From UBA710 sp051656785 (GTDB lineage Bacteria > Bacillota_I > Bacilli_A > Mycoplasmatales > Metamycoplasmataceae): a stretch of DNA of 5,059 bases. Numbering within the stretch: position 1 is the first letter of the stretch; each line of letters begins with the position of its first letter. The notes below the pieces were generated by a model. The model worked only from the letters and a program-made list of their open reading frames with translations. It had not been told where the DNA came from and ran no database searches. Positions 1 through 5,059 of this stretch are shown one piece after another. Position numbers and translations under genes: made by a program. The DNA lies in contig JBOFJK010000004.1 in the NCBI GenBank assembly GCA_051656785.1, forward strand, positions 1 through 5,059, written 5' to 3'.

Positions 1-234
1 ATCTAAATTTTGTAGGTTATTAGCATTTATTCCATCAAATACTTTTTCAAGTGTTGATATTTTTTTATATTCATCATCTACAATATCAGTTATCAGTAAT
101 TGTGGTGCGTCTTTTGGAGTTATATCATAGTTTACAACACCATCTGATGAATTACAAGATGCCACAACAAACAATGGCACTAATAAACCTGTTGCCATAA
201 CTCCTAACACGATTCTTTGAAATTTAATTTTCAT
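1..234 (-). CDS. Repeat-domain surface lipoprotein, N-terminal 78 residues (runs off left edge)
   Basis: This is the start of a secreted lipoprotein whose remainder lies beyond base 1. The ATG at 232-234 is chosen because an AAAGGTG Shine-Dalgarno sequence (243-249) sits 8 nt upstream. The N-terminus has lysines at positions 2 and 4, a hydrophobic core, and a lipobox VASC with Cys27. Lipid attachment there after signal peptidase II cleavage would anchor the protein on the outer face of the membrane. Residues from about 32 onward begin a repeat domain (NYDITPK, then ISTLEKVFDGI) that matches the domains of the gene at 547-3030, most closely its fourth repeat. The signal peptide is also nearly the same as in that gene, so the two are paralogues. 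The gene has its own promoter and follows a terminator, so it is probably a separate transcription unit. Its function is unknown; a variable surface antigen or adhesin is the usual expectation for this kind of mollicute gene. Confidence 0.9.
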   Translation of the reverse strand, partial: MKIKFQRIVLGVMATGLLVPLFVVASCNSSDGVVNYDITPKDAPQLLITDIVDDEYKKISTLEKVFDGINANNLQNLD

Positions 235-284
235 AATTATTACACCTTTATTATTCTTAATTTTAGCTAAAATGTTTTTCATAC
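235..284 (-). promoter_or_regulatory. Distal leader with Shine-Dalgarno of the left lipoprotein gene
   Basis: The AAAGGTG at 243-249 is a good anti-16S match 8 nt before the ATG at 234. Further upstream, an AAAACATTTTA stretch (minus strand, about 269-280) resembles AAAACATTATA in the leader of the gene starting at 3030, so similarity between the two leaders extends beyond the hairpin and promoter. Confidence 0.7.
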
Positions 285-328
285 TTTATTAACAAATTGA
301 AAACAAGGATTCCCACTAAGTTAATAAA
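285..328 (-). promoter_or_regulatory. Candidate 5'-terminal leader hairpin of the left lipoprotein gene
   Basis: A perfect 9-bp inverted repeat, TTTATTAAC (285-293) and GTTAATAAA (320-328), encloses a 26-nt loop. Its outer edge lies 4 nt downstream of the TATAAT box, so the upstream arm would fall at about the transcript's first base. The leader of the gene at 3030 has an inverted repeat in the same place with different but still complementary bases, and a similar loop segment (plus strand 298-311 here, 3085-3098 there, 11 of 14 bases matching). Possible roles are an mRNA-stabilising 5' hairpin, a regulator-binding RNA element, or a DNA operator. The structure is seen in the sequence; the role is inferred. 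Confidence 0.5.
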
Positions 329-332
329 TAAA

Positions 333-338
333 ATTATA
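333..338 (-). promoter_or_regulatory. -10 box (TATAAT) of the left lipoprotein gene
   Basis: The minus strand reads a consensus TATAAT within AATATAATTTTATTT. The same context, AATATAATTTATTT, lies ahead of the paralogous gene at 3030. No good -35 hexamer is visible 16-19 nt upstream, which is common in mollicute promoters. The predicted start is near 326-327, giving a leader of about 92 nt. Confidence 0.65.
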
Positions 339-384
339 TTACAAATATAAAAAATAACATTAAATAATTTAAAATTCTATTGAT

Positions 385-419
385 AAAAAAAACTATTATT
401 AATTTCTTATAATAGTTTT
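385..419 (-). terminator. Intrinsic terminator after the 827-residue lipoprotein gene
   Basis: Read on the minus strand, an 11-bp perfect stem AAAACTATTAT / ATAATAGTTTT (409-419 and 389-399) with a 9-nt loop runs directly into a U tract, made by the A run at 385-392 of the plus strand. It lies about 130 nt past the stop codon at 547 and ahead of the next promoter, so it separates the two lipoprotein genes. The stem is AT-rich, as expected in this genome. Confidence 0.8.
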
Positions 420-546
420 AATTATTTGTTTATAATTTTAAAAGATTTCTATTTTTAATATAGTTGTAATTATTGGTATAAATACATTTGAAGAATTTTT
501 TCTTTCCATATTCAAAATCAAATCTTGTTTTTTTAGTTTTTAAACA
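420..546 (-). other. 3' untranslated region between stop codon and terminator
   Basis: The 127 nt between the TAA at 547-549 and the terminator stem form a long 3' untranslated region. It contains an ATG-started frame of 23 codons plus stop (438-509) with no Shine-Dalgarno sequence and no likeness to the neighbouring repeat domains; I do not call it a gene. Nothing else recognisable is present. Confidence 0.5.
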
Positions 547-3030
547 TTATGCTACTGTAAAAGGTGAAGATTGTATTGTTGTTCCACCAGTTGTTCCACC
601 AAATGTATAGCCATTTTTAAGTACTAAAAGAACTCTTTTCTTACTACTATTGGTTTCATCATTTCCAATAGTCACAGTTTTAAATCAATTCAAGTGCTTT
701 TTTTCAATCATACCATTAAATAATTTTGATAATGTTTCAACAGAGTTTACATTATCTATATCTTTTTGTGTTACTTTATTAGATATTTGTATCTCTGGTT
801 TTGGTTGTAAACTCATAGTAACATCATAAGAACGATTAAAAAATTCTGATTCTATACTATCATGATATGTACCATCTTTTAATAAAATTTTGTATCCTCT
901 ACTTTGATTGGCTGTTAATACAATCTTATCACCAGCTCTAAAAGCGACATATATATCTTTTTGATCTAAATTAGCTTGAGTTAATCAACCGACATTGAAT
1001 ACTAATGAAAGCACTTCTAATTTACTTAAATTTTCAGGCATAATTTGAATTATATCCAATGGTATAGGATTTTTAATTACACCATCAATATGTATGGGAA
1101 ATATCAAAGAAAATTTATTAGAATTAATTACATCATGAGAATTTAATTTGACATCCATATCTTTAGGACTTAACTCAATTCTATGTGAATTTTCAGTTTC
1201 ATTTCTTATATAAGCAACATTTAATGTATTATTAATTCAGTCTTGATCTTGTTGGTCACTTAAAACAAAGAATTGTGATAAAAATGCCTTAAGCTTAATT
1301 CTATCACGATGAAGATCTTGCTCAGTTAAATTTTGTGGAACAGAAGACATTAATTCAATATTAATATTAATAAACTTAACAGTAAATATTGCCGAACTTA
1401 TTTCTTCATTTTTACCATTAAAATTATATCCGCCCTTAGGAGTTAATTTAATTTGGTATTGTAATTTAGGAGTTATTTCAATTAAGACCATATTCATATT
1501 TGCTAAACTATCTTTTGATATACCAGCACCAGTAAATAATTTAGAAATAACTGAGAAGTTTTTATAACCTTCTCCTACAATAATTTCACTTAACCTTATT
1601 GTTTCTTCAAAAGGATTTGCCACTACATCCACCAGATAATTAATTGGTTTTGTAAATGGATTAGAGCTTATAGTTCTTATCGTGCTATTATTAATCAAAT
1701 ATCCAGGCTTCACACTTAAAGCAATGACCTTAGTTGCACTAATACTATTATTTATTGAAATTTCAAATATTTTATCAAGTTCTTCTTGATTAGTAATTTG
1801 GACTCCGAATTCAAATACTTTTTCAATTGTTTCTAGTTTTTTTCAATTGTCACCATCAAGATCATTAAAAGATAATGTCCATGTAGGTAGGGCTTTAGGT
1901 GTAATATTTATATTACTTTGAGCAACTGTTATAAAATCAGATTTAAGTGATGATTGACCATTAATCTTATATCCTTCATTTGCTGTTAAAGTAATCTCAC
2001 AACCAGCTCCTTCATTAAAAATTTTTAACGAAGGAGTTAAATTTTGCAAGCTGTTAACATTTATTCCATCAAATACCTTTGAAAGAGTTGATATTTCTTT
2101 ATATCCATCATCTGAAATATCAGTGTTTGCTAATTGTGGATTAGATTTTGTAGTTATATCATAGTTTACAATAATAACTAAAACATTAGATTCAAGTGAT
2201 AATTCACCATTAATCTTATATCCATCTTTTGCAGTTAAAATAATTTTGTAACGACTTCCTTCATTCATAGTCATTAATGAAGCAGTTAAATTTTGCAAGC
2301 TGTTAACATTTATTCCATCAAATACCTTTGAAAGAGTTGATATTTTTTCATGTTCTCCATTTATAATGTCAGATATTAATAATTGTGGATTAGATTTTGG
2401 AGCTATCAAGTAGTTTTCAACAACACTTAAATTAATAGATTCAATTGATGATTCACCATTAATCTTATATCCATCTTTTGCATTTAAAATAATTTTGTAA
2501 CGACTTCCTGCACTAATAGTAAATAACGAAGCAGTTAAATTTTGAAAGTTACCCTCATTTACCCCGCTAAATACTTTTTCAAGAGTTGATATTTTTTCAT
2601 GTTCTCCATTTATAATGTCAGATATTAATAATTGTGGATTAGATTTTGGAGTTATTAAATAATTAACAGTGTTAATAACCAAAACACTAGAATCAAGTGA
2701 TGATTCACCATTAATCTTATATCCTTCTTTTGCTGTTAAAGTGATTTTGTAACTACTTCCTACAGTCAAAGTGATTAAGTTAACGGTTAAATTTTGCAAG
2801 TTACTATCATTTACCCCACTAAATACTTTTTCAAGAGTTGATATTTCTTTATATTTTTGATCTGAAATATCAGCTATTAATAATTGTGAATCAGATTTTG
2901 CGGCTATCATGTAGTTCACAATGCCATTTGAATCATTTGAGGAATTACAAGATGACATAACAGACAATGGAACTAATAATCCACCCGTTGCCATAATTCC
3001 TAATGCAATTCCTTGCAATTTGATTTTCAT
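547..3030 (-). CDS. Large modular surface lipoprotein, 827 residues, about nine repeat domains
   Basis: This is a complete gene when TGA is read as Trp (residues 396, 598, 682 and 782); it ends at TAA 547-549. The ATG at 3030 is supported by an AGAGG Shine-Dalgarno sequence 9 nt upstream. The signal peptide has Lys2 and Lys4, a hydrophobic core and lipobox MSSC with Cys28, so the protein should be lipid-anchored outside the cell. Repeat domains follow, with the conserved TLSKxF-type segment near residues 63, 147, 230, 313, 399, 492 and 580, then twice more before the C-terminus. Domains 1-4 (83-84 residues) are very alike: YxIxLTAKDGYKINGESS. Domains 5-9 are diverged and 86-95 residues long. 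The last one has a GYTF motif and a GGTTGGTT loop and ends at FTVA. No enzyme motif, C-terminal membrane segment or sortase signal is visible. The left neighbour (1-234) is a paralogue and the right one (3485-5059) has related domains. A role as a variable surface antigen or adhesin is inferred; I do not recognise the domain by name. Confidence 0.93.
578..601 (-). repeat. Perfect 12-bp tandem duplication encoding GGTTGGTT
   Basis: The unit GTTGTTCCACCA (plus strand) occurs twice, at 578-589 and 590-601. On the coding strand it gives Gly-Gly-Thr-Thr twice, in the loop after GYTF of the last domain. It adds residues in whole-codon steps, so copy number can change without a frameshift. Confidence 0.9.
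1921..2922 (-). repeat. Four tandem domain repeats (about 249-bp period) in the 827-residue lipoprotein
   Basis: Residues 37-370 form four consecutive domains with the ISTL motif at residues 63, 147, 230 and 313. The last two steps are exactly 83 codons (249 bp). DNA identity is patchy. A 71-bp block is identical between domains 2 and 3 (2332-2402 and 2581-2651). A 62-bp block is identical between domains 3 and 4 (2035-2096 and 2284-2345). Between these blocks the repeats differ, a pattern typical of unequal exchange or gene conversion among repeats. Confidence 0.9.
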
Positions 3031-3070
3031 AATATATAACCTCTTTTTTTATAAAATATAATGTTTTTAT
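3031..3070 (-). promoter_or_regulatory. Distal leader with Shine-Dalgarno of the 827-residue lipoprotein gene
   Basis: The minus strand has AAAGAGGT, with AGAGG at 3040-3044, 9 nt before the ATG. This fixes the start codon. The upstream AAAACATTATA stretch matches the leader of the left paralogue at all but one or two positions. Confidence 0.75.
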
Positions 3071-3115
3071 TTTGTTAGCTTAAATAAGAACAAGAATTTT
3101 TATTAAACTAACAAA
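3071..3115 (-). promoter_or_regulatory. Candidate 5'-terminal leader hairpin of the 827-residue lipoprotein gene
   Basis: A perfect 8-bp inverted repeat, TTTGTTAG (3071-3078) and CTAACAAA (3108-3115), encloses a 29-nt loop. Pairing can extend inward through TTAATAA/TTATTTAA-like segments with small bulges. The upstream arm begins 3 nt after the -10 box, at about the predicted transcript start. It is the counterpart of the inverted repeat at 285-328: same place, different paired bases, related CTTGTT-containing loop. The structure is directly visible; its function is inferred. Confidence 0.5.
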
Positions 3116-3118
3116 TAA

Positions 3119-3124
3119 ATTATA
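3119..3124 (-). promoter_or_regulatory. -10 box (TATAAT) of the 827-residue lipoprotein gene
   Basis: The minus strand reads TATAAT in the context AATATAATTTATTT, shared with the promoter at 333-338. The sequence 17-20 nt upstream (around 3142-3150) is A-rich and not a good -35 box. The predicted transcript start is near 3112, giving a leader of about 80 nt. Confidence 0.65.
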
Positions 3125-3484
3125 TTCCTAATATACAAAATTTTTCTTAAAATATTGGTAAGGTAATATTAATATTATAATACTTTTTTAACCATAAAAC
3201 CCTTATTTTACTGATCTTTTAGAGAATTATAAAATTTTAAAAATATTCTTTGTTAATCAAAAATAACATTAATTAATTTCATTCCTAGTTAATTTTTAAC
3301 AATTGAAAAATTTGCTTAGTTATGATTTATAGTCTCTCTTTTATCATAGTTCTTTTAGAGAAAATATACTACTTAAAGTGCTATATTATTAATATTTAAC
3401 CAAAAAATTCTTGCATTATTAAAAACACCTAAATTAACTAATTTTCTTAATGTTGCTAATTTTAATTATTTAGCTATATAACCC
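3125..3484 (-). other. Spacer upstream of the 827-residue lipoprotein promoter
   Basis: These 360 nt hold no gene. They follow the TAG of the right-hand gene and precede the next promoter. Visible items are a possible decayed repeat-domain fragment (3376-3465, listed separately), a 14-bp perfect palindrome TAATATTAATATTA (3164-3177), and a 12-bp direct repeat TCTTTTAGAGAA (3215-3226 and 3351-3362). A weak interrupted hairpin lies at about 3363-3387 and reads into TTTT on the minus strand. No strong terminator like the one at 385-419 is visible, so transcription from the right-hand gene may end weakly or read through. Confidence 0.5.
3376..3465 (-). pseudogene. Possible relic of a repeat domain, downstream of the right-hand gene
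   Basis: One frame of the minus strand, shifted relative to the gene that ends at 3485, gives a 30-residue stretch containing LATLRKLVNLGVF and then WLNINNIAL before a TAA. This resembles the conserved helix segment of the family, for example LATLSKLF and LSKLFNLGTL in the neighbouring gene, followed by an I/L-rich strand. Just before it lie a TAA codon and the residues GYIAK. It could be the remains of a former C-terminal domain cut off by mutation, or chance likeness in AT-rich DNA, which favours Leu, Lys, Asn and Ile. Confidence 0.3.
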
Positions 3485-5059
3485 CTACCCAGCTTCAACA
3501 TTAAATCCACTAGAAGTTATTTCCTTTCCATCTGCAAATGTGTAACCATCTTTTGCGATAATAGTAACATTTACAAAATTCCCAACCTTAATTTCGCCAT
3601 TAACTCTTGCAGTAATATTACTTAGGTTTTCAACTGAATATTGTCAAAATAATTGTGACATAATAGTATTTGATGTTAAGTGATGTGTTAAATTATTCAC
3701 TGTAAGATCAGATCCTGGAAAAGTTCTTGGCACAAAATGCATTACAATATCAACAGTAAATGATACTGAAACAATTGTTCTTCCATCAGGGAATATAAAA
3801 CCCTCATTAGCTGTTAAAGTAATGGTTAAAGGATTCCCACTATAAATATTCCCATTTATAGTGGCAGTTACATTGTTTTCAATTTGTTCTTCAGTCAAAG
3901 TAAAGAAATTTTGAAGAGTTCTTACTCAATGTAAACCTGAAGTTACATCATTTGTATTTAATTTTAATGGAGGCGATTGGATAACTGTTACATTTGTCAA
4001 TATTTCTTGGACTACAAAAATTTTAGAAGTAATACTTATACCACCATTAATTGTATGTCCATATTTTCTTGTTAAGGTTATTGACTTAGCAGGTAATCCA
4101 TCCAAAGTGTTATCATTAAGTGTAACAACTAATGATTTATTAAGTTTATTTTGATCCATGGTAGCATCAAACACAAACAATTTTGAAAGAGTGGCTAAGG
4201 TTCCTAAATTTGCATGGTCAACATCCAATGTTGTTATATCTACTCTAATAGGGTCAATTACAATAACTTCAATATTCACTGGTTTAGCCAAAATGAATGC
4301 ATCAGAACTAAATTCATCATAACTATCATTGATTTTTACATAGATATTTCTAGAATTCAAAATAACTTTATAAGAAGTTTCTTCAACAATTGGTTCTAAT
4401 GAAATATCCAACATTTCATCAATTTCTAATTGAGTTAATGTTCCTAAGTTAAATAATTTTGATAAAAAGTCTTTACTTTTAAGTACATTAGGATCCTGGA
4501 TATCTTCTAATAATATATCAGTCGGAACAGTTGCAACTTTTGTAACAATTATATTTGTAACTTGTAGTGAAAAATCATCTGAGACAAAGGCATTACTTTG
4601 ACCATTAATTTTGACATAAATATTTTTAGGACTTAAAGAAACGCGATAATCCATTCCTGCTGTAATAATCTCTAAAGTAACATTTAACATTTCATCAATT
4701 TCTAATTGAGTTAATGTTCCTAAGTTAAATAATTTTGATAAAAAGTCTTTACTTTGAACTATGTTTTGATTTTCCACATCAGCTAATGTTATGTCAGTCG
4801 GAACAGTTGCAACTTTTGTAACAATTATATTTGTAACTTGTAGTGAAAAATCATCTGAGACAAAGGCATTACTTTGACCATTAATTTTGACATAAATATT
4901 TTTAGGACTTAAAGAAACGAGATAATCCATTCCAACAGTAACAGTTTCTAAAGTAACATTTAACATTTCATCAATTTCTAATTGAGTTAATGTTCCTAAG
5001 TTAAATAATTTTGATAAAAAGTCTTTACTTTGAACTATGTTTGGATTTTCCACATCAGC
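3485..5059 (-). CDS. Modular repeat surface protein, C-terminal 524 residues (start lies beyond right edge)
   Basis: The frame is open to the right edge and ends at TAG 3485-3487, with TGA read as Trp at residues 378 and 472 (counted from the edge). No true start is in the window: ADVEN at the edge is the interior of a repeat. Six domains follow one another. Domains 1-3 have a period of exactly 92 codons, with SKLF at residues 16, 108 and 200; domain 4 keeps the step (292), and domains 5 and 6 are diverged. Domains 1-3 carry SPKNIYVKING-type segments, while domains 5-6 have TANEGFIF and AKDGYTF segments. The last domain ends FNVEAG, much like the end of the 827-residue lipoprotein. By analogy with its two downstream neighbours the missing N-terminus probably carries a lipoprotein signal, but this cannot be seen. 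No catalytic motif or C-terminal anchor is visible. It is likely a surface-exposed antigen or adhesin of the same family; its function is unknown. Confidence 0.9.
4232..5059 (-). repeat. Three tandem 276-bp repeats in the right-hand surface protein gene
   Basis: The units are 4784-5059, 4508-4783 and 4232-4507, each 92 codons. Over the 263 bases compared (4521-4783 with 4797-5059) I count about 8 mismatches by eye, most within one short stretch encoding VTVGMDYL versus ITAGMDYR. The third unit shares a 70-bp identical block (4410-4479 with 4686-4755 and 4962-5031), encoding SKDFLSKLFNLGTLTQLEID and flanking residues, but its second half is diverged. The array may continue past the right edge. 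Confidence 0.92.

Noticed and set aside
438..509. 23-codon ATG frame in the 3' untranslated region of the lipoprotein gene
   Set aside because: No Shine-Dalgarno sequence, no likeness to neighbours, and it lies upstream of that gene's own terminator; expected by chance.
1237..1713. Separate 158-codon gene within 547-3030
   Set aside because: It is a segment of the larger gene. The bounding TGA codons at 1843-1845 and 1237-1239 are in the same frame and domain homology runs through them, so they are read as Trp.
3175..3195. Six-codon minus-strand frame (MVKKVL) with AAGGG a few bases upstream and a TATAAT at 3226-3231
   Set aside because: The arrangement resembles a leader peptide, but it is tiny, has no regulatory codon run or attenuator beside it, and has no counterpart before the left paralogue.
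3363..3387. AATATA...TATATT inverted repeat followed by TTTT as a terminator for the right-hand gene
   Set aside because: The stem is interrupted by two mismatches and is all A/T at its base; far weaker than the terminator at 385-419, so not called.
3644..3898. Separate 84-codon gene starting at a TTG
   Set aside because: It is in frame with the rest of 3485-5059 across TGA (Trp) codons at 3926-3928 and 3644-3646, and the TTG lies in the middle of a domain without a ribosome binding site.
4214..4399. Plus-strand open frame of 61 codons
   Set aside because: It lies wholly inside and antisense to the repeat gene at 3485-5059, has no Shine-Dalgarno sequence, and its composition is what the reverse of that gene gives.
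547..5059. CRISPR array suggested by regularly spaced repeats
   Set aside because: The repeats are 249 and 276 bp, in frame and protein-coding, with no short repeat/unique spacer alternation.
1..5059. tRNA, rRNA, insertion sequence or transposase
   Set aside because: No cloverleaf, rRNA-like stretch, transposase motif or terminal repeats of an IS were seen on either strand.

Overview
The window comes from a wall-less bacterium of the Mollicutes that reads UGA as tryptophan (translation table 4): a Mycoplasma, Spiroplasma, Entomoplasma or close relative. The DNA is very AT-rich. Two long minus-strand reading frames are interrupted only by TGA codons (four in the middle gene, two in the right-hand gene), and each continues in the same frame to a real TAA or TAG. 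Use of UGA as Trp argues against acholeplasmas and phytoplasmas. I cannot resolve the genus from the sequence.

All coding sequence is on the minus strand, so transcription runs right to left. Right to left the layout is: (i) 3485..5059, the C-terminal 524 residues of a modular surface protein built of about 92-residue repeats, whose start lies outside the window; (ii) a 454-bp spacer with a possible decayed repeat domain, no convincing terminator, and the promoter and leader of the next gene; (iii) 547..3030, a complete 827-residue lipoprotein with a lipobox Cys28 and about nine repeat domains; (iv) a 312-bp spacer with a strong intrinsic terminator, then a promoter and leader; (v) 1..234, the N-terminal 78 residues of a second lipoprotein, a close paralogue of the middle one that runs off the left edge.

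The three genes form a tandem family. The two visible signal peptides are nearly the same. All three proteins share one repeat-domain pattern: a TLSKxF-like helix segment, then a YxIxLTAKxGYxINGxxS segment, then a strand ending FxV and a short proline-containing linker. I do not recognise a named domain in it. Nearly identical repeats and patchwork identity blocks suggest that array length and composition change by recombination, as in other mollicute variable surface lipoproteins. That is an inference from one sequence.

The most unusual signal is in the two lipoprotein leaders. Each has a TATAAT box, and an inverted repeat starts at about the predicted +1. The two arms differ between the genes but stay complementary in both (TTTATTAAC/GTTAATAAA and TTTGTTAG/CTAACAAA), and a related CTTGTT-containing segment lies in the loop. 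This looks like a conserved 5'-terminal hairpin common to the family.
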